Assembly (NCBI GenBank): GCA_964368965.1
Contig: CAYJDR010000049.1
Span: 1 to 15,018, forward strand
Source of the DNA: CAYJDR01 sp964368965
Lineage (GTDB): Bacteria > Chrysiogenota > Deferribacteres > Deferribacterales > Mucispirillaceae
Direction: 5' to 3'
Length of the DNA: 15,018 nt
Shown here: piece by piece, positions 6,334 through 13,397 of the stretch
How positions within the stretch are numbered: position 1 is the first letter of the stretch
Layout of the letters: every line of letters begins with the position of its first letter
The notes under the pieces: generated by a model
Told to the model about the DNA's origin: nothing
The model's input: the letters and a program-made list of their open reading frames with translations, nothing else
Database searches by the model: none
Position numbers and translations under genes: made by a program

Positions 6334-6374
6334 GTTATGCCTCCGCTTAAAGTCTAGTTCGATATAAAATACAT

Positions 6375-6394
6375 AATGTTACATATGTAACATT
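6375..6394. promoter_or_regulatory. Operator O1: perfect 20-bp palindrome in the dhaL leader
   Basis: AATGTTACATATGTAACATT is a perfect palindrome lying about 20-40 bp downstream of the predicted dhaL transcription start. Two close relatives of its core GTTACATATGTAAC are at 6488-6501 and 6512-6525. A binding site for the neighbouring SorC/LsrR-type regulator is the simplest reading. Confidence 0.75.
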
Positions 6395-6421
6395 TAAGAG
6401 AATAAATATTGTCTATAACGA

Positions 6422-6450
6422 TTATTATAACATGTTATGACTGTTGTCAA
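6422..6450 (-). promoter_or_regulatory. Promoter of the dhaL-dhaK-lsrF-VOC operon with an internal palindrome
   Basis: On the - strand -35 TTGACA (6445-6450) is followed by TATAAT (6424-6429, 15-bp spacer) or TAATAA (6422-6427, 17-bp spacer). The palindrome ATAACATGTTAT (6427-6438) overlaps the -10 and spacer, where a bound repressor would block polymerase. Its centre differs from O1, so it may be a second class of site. Confidence 0.6.
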
Positions 6451-6487
6451 TACTTAATCACAAAGGAATTTAAGAAAGTAGAAAAAT

Positions 6488-6501
6488 GTTACATGTGTAA
6501 C
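6488..6501. promoter_or_regulatory. Operator O2 (13 of 14 match to O1 core)
   Basis: GTTACATGTGTAAC differs from the O1 core at one position. Its centre is 110 bp from that of O1 and it lies upstream of the dhaL promoter, an arrangement that would allow DNA looping between O1 and O2. Confidence 0.65.
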
Positions 6502-6511
6502 TTAATTTAGT

Positions 6512-6525
6512 GTTACATATGTTAT
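6512..6525. promoter_or_regulatory. Operator O3 (12 of 14 match), overlapping the regulator stop codon
   Basis: GTTACATATGTTAT matches 12 of 14 positions of the O1 core and is centred 24 bp from O2. Its last four bases run into the TAA of the regulator gene (6522-6524), so part of the site is coding sequence. Confidence 0.55.
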
Positions 6526-7466
6526 AAAATTGAGATTGTAGAATCGAGAAGTGATTTGCTTGTGATAATATGTGTGCAGATATTTGAGCTTAATGCACCT
6601 TTTAAGGCTTGTGCAGAGGTGTTTGCAGAGCATATGCCGATGATATTTTTGCGTGATGAGAGAGTCTTTAGTGGTATTTGTATTGCGAAGTCGTTATTAG
6701 AGTGTATGATTTCGCCCTGCTCGTTTAGGAAGTATGCGAGTATGCGTCCGCAAGCTTTGCTTTCGCGCAACAGTTCGCCATATCGTGCATATGATGCGAA
6801 GTCGGGCGTGGATGGATAGTTGCCAATGTTTACGATGACTGTATCGAGTGTGAGCCATTCGTTATATGCTTGTTTGTATATTTCTGTAGAGCATAGTAGT
6901 TGTTTTTCGTCAAGACATTCTGCTATAGCTGGTAGCGATAGGAAGTGAGGTGTAGCGTTGAGGTGCTCAGCGATTATGCGTGTGTTTTCATTTGAGTGAT
7001 AGTTACGCATTGCGATATTTGCGTTGCCAACAAGTGGCATTACGTGTTCGATGTTGTTTAAGTTTGTAGCTTCTGTTTGTATGTAGTTTACAAGTTCGCC
7101 GATTATATGACCCCAGCCGATACCAAGGCGGCATGTGTTTATGTCTTTTAGTAGTGCTACAGCTTCATGGCAGATGTTTTTGTTGGTTATTTTATTGTTG
7201 GTGCCGTCTTTTACTACTTGCAGATTTTTTAAAGAGAATTTTGCGATGATGTCACTTGTTGTGATAGGGGTATTTTTTTTGATGTTGTCAAAGTCGTTTA
7301 TTTTTATATCGACGATGCCAAACTCTTTAGCCTCTGAAAGCATGCGGCTAACTAATGGGCGAGATATTCCTAGCTCTTTCGCAATTTCACTTTGTATCAT
7401 ACTGTCGATATAGTATTTTTTAGCGACATCAGCAAGGCGGTCATATCTCTTTTTTGTTATTTTCAA
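6522..7466 (-). CDS. SorC/LsrR-family sugar-phosphate-responsive transcription regulator
   Basis: A 314-residue protein with an N-terminal helix-turn-helix (about 24-44, IQSEIAKELGISRPLVSRML) and a long C-terminal sugar-phosphate-binding domain typical of the SorC/DeoR/LsrR group. Recognisable spots include LGIGWGHIIGEL (114-125) and PLVGNAN (144-150). Family members are tetrameric, usually repressors released by a phosphorylated sugar; LsrR responds to phospho-AI-2. The start is a TTG with GAGGG 6 nt upstream. An ATG just before it (7469-7471) is out of frame and meets a stop after two codons. It lies 188 bp upstream of dhaL on the same strand, and three GTTACAT palindromes fill the gap, making it the likely regulator of that operon. 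No terminator is visible after it, so readthrough into dhaL is possible. Confidence 0.85.
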   Translation of the reverse strand: MKITKKRYDRLADVAKKYYIDSMIQSEIAKELGISRPLVSRMLSEAKEFGIVDIKINDFDNIKKNTPITTSDIIAKFSLKNLQVVKDGTNNKITNKNICHEAVALLKDINTCRLGIGWGHIIGELVNYIQTEATNLNNIEHVMPLVGNANIAMRNYHSNENTRIIAEHLNATPHFLSLPAIAECLDEKQLLCSTEIYKQAYNEWLTLDTVIVNIGNYPSTPDFASYARYGELLRESKACGRILAYFLNEQGEIIHSNNDFAIQIPLKTLSSRKNIIGICSANTSAQALKGALSSNICTHIITSKSLLDSTISIL

Positions 7467-7499
7467 TGCATGCCCTCGTAGGTTATTTATGTTATCTGT

Positions 7500-7528
7500 A
7501 ATGTATTAGACGTTTGAGATAATGTCAA
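7500..7528 (-). promoter_or_regulatory. Promoter of the SorC-type regulator gene
   Basis: On the - strand TTGACA (7523-7528), a 17-bp spacer and TACATT (7500-7505), the same boxes and spacing as the trmI promoter. The -10 overlaps ATTACAGATAAC (7491-7502), which resembles the operator half-sites only weakly, so self-regulation is not established. Confidence 0.55.
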
Positions 7529-7562
7529 TATTTTAGTTCGTTCTAAAAATAAAACAAAAAAC

Positions 7563-7593
7563 TTGAATTAGTTAAGTTTTATAGTTGTATTAT
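7563..7593 (+). promoter_or_regulatory. Candidate promoter of the hisC-rpsA operon
   Basis: TTGAAT (7563-7568) and TATTAT (7588-7593) are the best boxes upstream of hisC, but the spacer is 19 bp, longer than usual. The whole stretch 7530-7650 is very AT-rich, so other placements are possible. I see no T-box, leader peptide or riboswitch in the roughly 60 nt between it and hisC. Confidence 0.3.
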
Positions 7594-7655
7594 GAATAGT
7601 TATCTGTTACTATCGTTAATTACTAATAAAATATATAGATACGGTGGAATGTATT

Positions 7656-8756
7656 ATGATTAATTACAAGCAACTTGCAGGCGAAAAACTAATGGCTCTT
7701 GCGCCATACAGCCCTGGAAAACCAGTGAAAGAAGTTCAGCGTGAACTAGGGATTGAAAAAATAGTTAAGCTTGCATCTAACGAAAACCCTTTTGGCGCTA
7801 GCCCAAAGGCATTTGAAGCTCTTAAGCAACTTGAGCAAGATGTTACTCGTTATCCGCTTGGTGATGCATATTATTTACGCACCGCTATTTCTGAGAAGCA
7901 TGGTGTGCCAATGGATAGCATATTATGTGGGGCGGGTTCGGATGAGATCATCCAATTGTTATATATTGCGTTCCTGCAACAAGGAACTAACGTTGTATCG
8001 CCTGCTCCTTCGTTTTCAGAGTATTATATATTGGCGGCGTCACTACGCTGCGAGTGCAGATGGGTGGACTCAAACCCAGACTTCACTACAAACTTTGACA
8101 ACATTTTAGCAGCAGTTGACGAAAACACAAGGTTCGTTATGCTTGCAAATCCTAATAACCCAACAGGGTTAGCATTCACTCAAGCTGACTTAGTTGCATT
8201 CCTTGATAAACTTTCAAGCGATGTGATGGTCGTTATGGATGAAGCATACATAGAATTTGCAAACTATGAGGATATGCCAGATGTGCTTTCTCTTATGAAG
8301 AAGTATAAGAATTTGATGACTATGCGTACGTTTTCAAAAGCGTATGGCTTAGCATCTGTAAGGTGTGGCTACCTTATTGCAGATCCAGAGTGTGTCGACT
8401 GTGTACAACGCACAAGGCCTCCGTTTAACGTGTCAGTTCCTGCACAATTAATGGCAGAGGCAGCTATAAAAGATAGCGATTTCTTAAACGATGTAGTCGC
8501 TAAGAATGATGCATGTAAAAAATATCTTTATCAGTCTTTCGAGGCGATGGGGGTTGAGTACGTGCCAACGGAAGCAAACTTCATGTTAGCAAAGGTTGGT
8601 AACGGCCAATCTATATTTAACGAGTTGCTCAAAGAGGGCGTTATAGTTCGATTTATAGGCGAGCCTACCCTAAAAGAGTATATTCGGGTATCTGTAGGTA
8701 CGATGGAAGAAAATGAGATATTCGTATCTAAACTTAAAAAAGTTCTAGGTAAATAA
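7656..8756 (+). CDS. hisC: Histidinol-phosphate/aromatic aminotransferase HisC
   Basis: A fold-type I PLP aminotransferase of 366 residues. Motifs are SNENPFG (41-47), NPNNPTG (165-171), DEAY (195-198) and the PLP lysine K228 in TFSKAYGLASVRCGYL, with R236 nearby. HisC converts imidazole acetol phosphate to histidinol phosphate, and members of the family also transaminate phenylpyruvate and hydroxyphenylpyruvate. Being first in an operon with aroF, tyrA and aroA and with no other his gene, it probably serves tyrosine/phenylalanine synthesis as well as, or instead of, histidine. The ATG at 7656 has GGTGGA 7 nt upstream; the in-frame GTG at 7644 lies within that site and is rejected. The stop is 18 bp from aroF. 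Confidence 0.9.
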   Translation: MINYKQLAGEKLMALAPYSPGKPVKEVQRELGIEKIVKLASNENPFGASPKAFEALKQLEQDVTRYPLGDAYYLRTAISEKHGVPMDSILCGAGSDEIIQLLYIAFLQQGTNVVSPAPSFSEYYILAASLRCECRWVDSNPDFTTNFDNILAAVDENTRFVMLANPNNPTGLAFTQADLVAFLDKLSSDVMVVMDEAYIEFANYEDMPDVLSLMKKYKNLMTMRTFSKAYGLASVRCGYLIADPECVDCVQRTRPPFNVSVPAQLMAEAAIKDSDFLNDVVAKNDACKKYLYQSFEAMGVEYVPTEANFMLAKVGNGQSIFNELLKEGVIVRFIGEPTLKEYIRVSVGTMEENEIFVSKLKKVLGK

Positions 8757-8774
8757 CCTAATTGGAGATTTAAA

Positions 8775-9794
8775 GTGATTATAGTGATAAAACCACAAGC
8801 AACACAAGAAGAAGTATCAGCCGTTACAACTCAGTTGGAGAAATTCGGCTACAAATTAAATATATCAAAAGGTACAGAGCGTACAATTATTGGCGCGATA
8901 GGTGACGAAAGCGCACTTAGAGATAGCGCAATCAAAGGCTTCCCAGCAGTTGAAAATGTTATACCTATCTTAAAGCCTTACAAACTTGTTAGCCGTGACT
9001 TCAAAAAAGAAGATACAATCATTAATGTAAATGGCGTTCAAATCGGTGGCGAAGAGTTAGCAGTTATGGCTGGCCCTTGTTCAGTTGAAAACCAAGACAT
9101 GCTTATGCAAGTTGCAGAAAATGCAGTTAAAAACGGTGCTAAAATTTTACGTGGTGGCGCATACAAGCCTCGCACAAGCCCATACTCTTTCCAAGGCATG
9201 GGGCCAGAAGGGTTGAAATACCTACGTAAAGCCGCTGACAAATTCGGCATGGCTGTAGTTACAGAGATTACAGATTCAAGCGATATCGAAATAGTTGCAG
9301 AATATGCTGACATACTACAAGTTGGCGCAAGAAATATGCAAAACTTCCGCTTGCTACACGCTATCGGTCGTCAAGAGAAGCCTGTTTTACTAAAGCGTGG
9401 CATGAGCTCTACTATCAACGAGTGGTTACTTGCTGCAGAGCACATCGCAAACGAAGGCAACATGAACATCATGTTCTGCGAACGTGGAATAAGAACTTTC
9501 GAAACAGCTACACGTAACACGCTAGATTTATCTTGCGTACCTATATTGAAAGAGTTATCTCACTTACCAGTTATCGTTGACCCAAGCCACGGCACAGGTA
9601 AACTTTCATGCATTCCATCAATGGCTATGGCAGCGGTTGCAAGTGGCGCAGATGGTTTAATGATCGAAGTTCACCCATGCCCACAAGAAGCATGGTCTGA
9701 TGGCGACCAATCATTAACTCCAGCTCAGTTTGCAGAGTTGATGAAGAAAGTGGAAGTAATAACATCAGTAGTTGGTAAAAAAGTTGCAAAGTAG
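8775..9794 (+). CDS. aroF: 3-Deoxy-7-phosphoheptulonate (DAHP) synthase, type I-beta with N-terminal regulatory domain
   Basis: First enzyme of the shikimate pathway, joining PEP and erythrose 4-phosphate. The 339-residue protein has a ferredoxin-like N-terminal domain (about 1-70) like that of Thermotoga DAHP synthase, where it mediates feedback inhibition. A TIM barrel follows. Metal ligands appear to be C102 (AGPCSVE), H272 (DPSHGTGK), E298 (MIEVH) and D309 (SDGDQ). Other marks are LRGGAYKPRTSPYSFQG (125-141) and LLKRGMS (205-211). The start is GTG, with GGAG 7 nt upstream, and MIIVIKP is the usual N-terminus of the group. Its last 23 bases overlap the proposed start of tyrA. Confidence 0.95.
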   Translation: MIIVIKPQATQEEVSAVTTQLEKFGYKLNISKGTERTIIGAIGDESALRDSAIKGFPAVENVIPILKPYKLVSRDFKKEDTIINVNGVQIGGEELAVMAGPCSVENQDMLMQVAENAVKNGAKILRGGAYKPRTSPYSFQGMGPEGLKYLRKAADKFGMAVVTEITDSSDIEIVAEYADILQVGARNMQNFRLLHAIGRQEKPVLLKRGMSSTINEWLLAAEHIANEGNMNIMFCERGIRTFETATRNTLDLSCVPILKELSHLPVIVDPSHGTGKLSCIPSMAMAAVASGADGLMIEVHPCPQEAWSDGDQSLTPAQFAELMKKVEVITSVVGKKVAK

Positions 9795-10620
9795 TTTTAG
9801 CAGCATCGGAGTTGTTGGGCTAGGCTTAATTGGTGGCTCATTTGCTAAAGCGTTTAGCATTAGTGGCATGGATGTTTATGGATATGATGTGTCTAAAGAA
9901 ACGATCGAGATGGCCAGCAATTCGCATTATTTCAAGCATGTTACAGACGAGCTTGAAACGTTTTTGAGTTATGATTTAGATTTAATTTATATATGTTTGC
10001 CTATGCTTGTATCACTAGAGTTTGTAAAAACTCTAGGCAAGCATGGGGTAACATGCGCTATCACAGATGCTGGTAGTGTGAAAGCTTCTATCGTGCAAAT
10101 CGCAGATGAATATGGTTTAAATTTTTGTGGTGGTCACCCTATCAGGGGTAAGGAAACTAGTGGGTTTGAAAACGCTGATGAAGACCTATACTGCGGTGCA
10201 TTGCATGTGCTTACTCCTTGCGAAAAAACGGATAAGTCATTAGTTGAAAAGCTCACGGTGCTACATGAAATGATTCAAATGAATGTCGAAGTTATGGACG
10301 CGCATAAGCACGATGTGACATTCTCACTAATAAGCCACTTGCCACATATTGCCGCGTTTTCGATGGTGGAAACAGCTATCTCTACTGGTGATAGCACGCT
10401 AGAGTACGCTGGTGGCGGGTTCAGAGATTTCACACGTATTGCAGCTAGCGATGCGACCATGTGGGCAGACGTGTTTATAGATAACAAAGAGCAAATCCTT
10501 GCAAGCATAGCAACATATGAACGCATCTTAAACGACTGGAAAACACAAATCGAACAACAAGATAGAGAAAAACTATACAAACATATAAAAGATATTAGCA
10601 ACATTAGGAGAACGTTATGA
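9772..10620 (+). CDS. tyrA: Prephenate dehydrogenase TyrA
   Basis: Oxidative decarboxylation of prephenate (or arogenate) to the tyrosine precursor. The 282-residue protein opens with the NAD(P) motif GLGLIGGS (16-23). It continues with DAGSVK (99-104), GGHPIRGKETSGF (120-132, with catalytic-type H122) and ISHLPHIAA (187-195). No C-terminal ACT domain is present. The start is uncertain: only TTG codons (9772 and 9784) are available before the Rossmann motif. Both lie inside aroF and neither has a good ribosome binding site, so translation is probably coupled to aroF. The C-terminal half is helical as in monofunctional TyrA. Its TGA overlaps the ATG of aroA (ATGA). Confidence 0.92.
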   Translation: MVKKLQSSFSSIGVVGLGLIGGSFAKAFSISGMDVYGYDVSKETIEMASNSHYFKHVTDELETFLSYDLDLIYICLPMLVSLEFVKTLGKHGVTCAITDAGSVKASIVQIADEYGLNFCGGHPIRGKETSGFENADEDLYCGALHVLTPCEKTDKSLVEKLTVLHEMIQMNVEVMDAHKHDVTFSLISHLPHIAAFSMVETAISTGDSTLEYAGGGFRDFTRIAASDATMWADVFIDNKEQILASIATYERILNDWKTQIEQQDREKLYKHIKDISNIRRTL

Positions 10621-11900
10621 TAACGTTGGATAAATGTAAGTGCTTCAAAGGTGAAATTGAAGTACCTACTGATAAATCAATCACACACAGAGCTATTATG
10701 TTTGCATCACTTGCTGATGCTGGCTCACTTATAGAAAATCCGTTACGATCAGAAGACACAATGTCTACAATAAACGCTATGCGTGCGTTAGGCGTCGATA
10801 TATTAGATGAAAAAGATAAACTGCTTATCACAAGCGATGGCTACAAAAAGTTAGTTGAACCATCTAGCATAATCGACTGCGGCAACTCAGGAACAACTGC
10901 TAGGCTTATCACAGGCTTAATAGCGCCACAAAATAAGTATGCTGTTTTAACAGGCGATGCATCGCTATGTCGCAGACCTATGGATAGGGTTATAAAGCCT
11001 TTGTCAAGCATGGGTGCACGTATCGAAGCTAGGGATAACGGCAGATTGCTACCTATGACAATATTGCCAAGCAAAATGCACACGGCAGACGTTGTTGCGG
11101 AAGTGAAAAGCGCTCAAGTTAAGAGTGCTGTGCTGCTAGCTGCATTACAGTTAGAGGGTACTTCGAGTTATACTGAAAAAGTAATCACAAGAAACCATAC
11201 AGAAACAATGTTGGAAGTTTTTGGCGCAGATATCAAAACTGATGGCTTAAAAACCACTATTAATGGTGGTAAAGATCTAGAAGGCGTTAAGTTTAGCGTC
11301 CCGGGAGATTTCTCATCAGCAGCATTCTTTATAGCAGCAGCCATAGCGTTTGAAGGCTCTGATATTACTATCAGAAACGTAGGCCTAAACCCTACAAGAA
11401 CAGGGTTGCTAACAGCGCTAGAACAATTAGGCGCAAGCGTATCATATGAAATCACAACTGGTGGTGCAGAGCCAATCGGCGATATACACATCAGCAAAAG
11501 TGGCTTGAAAGGCGGCGTAGTTAGTGGCGACATTACAGCCAACTTGATAGATGAAGTTCCAGTATTAGCGTTCTTAGGTTTATTTTCTGATGAAGGCATA
11601 GAAATACGCGATGCAGCTGAGCTAAGGGTGAAAGAGTCTGATAGAATAACCGCTCTTGCAGTAAACTTAGCTGAAGTAGGTGCAGAGGTTGAGCAATTCC
11701 CTGACGGCTTAAAAGTTTATCCGTTAAAAAAATGTGCGCCAAAAGCACATTTACGTTCGTTCGATGATCACAGAATATGCATGATAAATATTCTGCTTGC
11801 TAAAAAATTTGGAGTAAGCATATTATTAGATGACGTTTCAGCTATCGATATATCGTTCCCTAACTTTTTACAGTTAGTGTCAGATTTATCCCAAAAATAA
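10617..11900 (+). CDS. aroA: 3-Phosphoshikimate 1-carboxyvinyltransferase (EPSP synthase), class II-like
   Basis: Joins shikimate 3-phosphate and PEP, the sixth step of the shikimate pathway. 427 residues, full length. Visible sites are DKSITHR (19-25), GNSGTTARL (89-97), RRPMDR (119-124), SAQVK (165-169), RNHTE (192-196), NPTR (258-261), catalytic D312 in LIDEVP, KESDR (339-343) and DDHR (383-386). SAQ-x-K, R-x-HTE and N-x-TR are the marks used to define class II enzymes such as those of Bacillus and Agrobacterium CP4, many of which tolerate glyphosate; the class call is mine from these motifs. The usual GDKS reads TDKS here. It starts in a 4-bp ATGA overlap with tyrA. Confidence 0.95.
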   Translation: MITLDKCKCFKGEIEVPTDKSITHRAIMFASLADAGSLIENPLRSEDTMSTINAMRALGVDILDEKDKLLITSDGYKKLVEPSSIIDCGNSGTTARLITGLIAPQNKYAVLTGDASLCRRPMDRVIKPLSSMGARIEARDNGRLLPMTILPSKMHTADVVAEVKSAQVKSAVLLAALQLEGTSSYTEKVITRNHTETMLEVFGADIKTDGLKTTINGGKDLEGVKFSVPGDFSSAAFFIAAAIAFEGSDITIRNVGLNPTRTGLLTALEQLGASVSYEITTGGAEPIGDIHISKSGLKGGVVSGDITANLIDEVPVLAFLGLFSDEGIEIRDAAELRVKESDRITALAVNLAEVGAEVEQFPDGLKVYPLKKCAPKAHLRSFDDHRICMINILLAKKFGVSILLDDVSAIDISFPNFLQLVSDLSQK

Positions 11901-11912
11901 CATAGGTGAGTG

Positions 11913-12557
11913 ATGCAAGTTGCTGTTGATGGGCCTGCGGGCAGTGGTAAAAGTACAGTTTGCAAAATAATTGCAGCAAATTATAATTTAACATATTTAG
12001 ACACAGGCGCAATGTATCGCTCTGTCGCTTGGTGCTTTAATAAATTTGGACGTGATATTGATGTCAATTCAATAACATTTCAGTTTAAAAATAGCGGCTC
12101 AGGCATTGTTGTTACATATAATGGTGTTGAGTATGACGTATCTGAGGCTATCAGAACGCCTGAAATATCTGCACAAGTGTCAAGCGTAGCATCTATATCC
12201 GAAGTACGTACTATCATGACTAAACGCCAGCAAGAATATGCAGAAGGTAACGATGTAATCATGGAAGGCAGAGATATTACAACAGTTGTACTGCCGAATG
12301 CCGAGATAAAGATTTTCTTAACAGCATCACCAGAAGAGCGCGCAACAAGGCGATTTGCTGAACTAGAAGGTAAAGGGCTCGATGTTAATTATGATGAAAT
12401 ATTAAAGTCTATTATCGAACGTGATGAAGCAGATAGCAGCCGTGAAGTCGCACCATTAAAACAAGCAGACGATGCAATTTATGTTGATACGACAGGGTTA
12501 ACGCTAGATGCAGTAGCCACAAAGATTGGCGATATAATTCAAGGGAAACGGGGCTAA
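11913..12557 (+). CDS. cmk: Cytidylate kinase
   Basis: Phosphorylates CMP and dCMP with ATP. 214 residues, near the usual length. The P-loop DGPAGSGKST is at 6-15, followed by YLDTGAMYR, then GRDITTVV and a lid region with ASPEERATRR. The usual GRDIGT reads GRDITT. AGGTG (11904-11908) stands 4 nt before the ATG at 11913; the GTG at 11910 is too close to that site to be the start. Cmk between aroA and ispH/rpsA is a conserved arrangement, and cmk-rpsA linkage is widespread in bacteria. Its stop abuts the ispH start codon with no gap. Confidence 0.95.
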   Translation: MQVAVDGPAGSGKSTVCKIIAANYNLTYLDTGAMYRSVAWCFNKFGRDIDVNSITFQFKNSGSGIVVTYNGVEYDVSEAIRTPEISAQVSSVASISEVRTIMTKRQQEYAEGNDVIMEGRDITTVVLPNAEIKIFLTASPEERATRRFAELEGKGLDVNYDEILKSIIERDEADSSREVAPLKQADDAIYVDTTGLTLDAVATKIGDIIQGKRG

Positions 12558-13397
12558 ATGGAAGTAAAAGTTGCAGAGTTTTCAGGTTTTTGTTTCGGTG
12601 TTGAGCGTGCGATTAGCTTGGTTGACCAAGTGATAGGCACAAGCGACGACGTTGCAACATTTGGCCCGATTATCCACAACCCTCAAGTTGTAAAAAGTTT
12701 AGAAGAGCGTGGCGTAAATGTCATAAAATCTGTTAGCGAAACAGATAAAAGCAAAACAGTCGTGGTTCGCAGCCACGGTGTAGAGCTAAACGAATATAAT
12801 ATGCTGAAAGAGAGATCGCATAACATTATAGATGCAACATGCCCGTTTGTTAAAAAAGCACAAATTAAAGCAAAAGAATTATCTGAAAAATGCGATGCTG
12901 TTGTTCTGTTAGGTGAGGCTGACCACCCTGAAGTAAAGGGTATAATTAGCTACGCAACAGGTGAAATTCACCTAATTGAGTCAGAAGATGAAGCAAAAAA
13001 GTTAGATTTTAGAAAGAGTTATGGTTTTCTTGCACAAACAACACAAAATAACATGCTTTTTTTAAAAATATCTGATATACTAAAAGATAAGTGCGAGGAG
13101 TTGTCCATCGCCAAAACGATATGCAACGCAACTGACAAGCGCCAAAAAGCGTCTGTTGAGCTTGCTGCAAATGTAGATGTTATGATAGTAATTGGTGGCA
13201 GAAATAGCGCCAATACTACACGGCTTTACCACCTTTGCAAAGAGATATGTTGTAACACTTACCATGTCGAAACCACAGAGGAGATATCTGTTGATATGCT
13301 CGCTGAGGCAAAGACTGTAGGCATTACCGCTGGGGCGAGTACTCCAGGTTATCTTGTATCAGAGGTGCGTGAATATATACTAGAGGTCAGTAGATGA
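12558..13397 (+). CDS. ispH: 4-Hydroxy-3-methylbut-2-enyl diphosphate reductase IspH
   Basis: Last enzyme of the MEP isoprenoid pathway, reducing HMBPP to IPP and DMAPP with a [4Fe-4S] cluster. 279 residues, at the short end for the family. The cluster cysteines are C12 (GFCFGV), C95 (DATCPFV) and C189 (TICNATDKRQ). Substrate-site residues H40, H73, H123, E125 (ADHPEV) and T162 (TTQ) and the GASTP motif (259-263) are all present, so the enzyme should be active. The ATG follows the cmk stop directly, with only a GGGG-rich stretch upstream, implying coupled translation. The TGA overlaps the rpsA ATG. In Clostridia IspH is fused to S1 domains; here the two remain separate genes. Confidence 0.96.
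   Translation: MEVKVAEFSGFCFGVERAISLVDQVIGTSDDVATFGPIIHNPQVVKSLEERGVNVIKSVSETDKSKTVVVRSHGVELNEYNMLKERSHNIIDATCPFVKKAQIKAKELSEKCDAVVLLGEADHPEVKGIISYATGEIHLIESEDEAKKLDFRKSYGFLAQTTQNNMLFLKISDILKDKCEELSIAKTICNATDKRQKASVELAANVDVMIVIGGRNSANTTRLYHLCKEICCNTYHVETTEEISVDMLAEAKTVGITAGASTPGYLVSEVREYILEVSR

Noticed and set aside
7467..7655. T-box, leader peptide or riboswitch before the aromatic operon
   Set aside because: The leader is short and AT-rich, with no anticodon-like loop, no run of Tyr/Phe/His codons and no terminator hairpin; only a repeated GTTATCTGT (7491-7499, 7599-7607) was seen, which may be chance.
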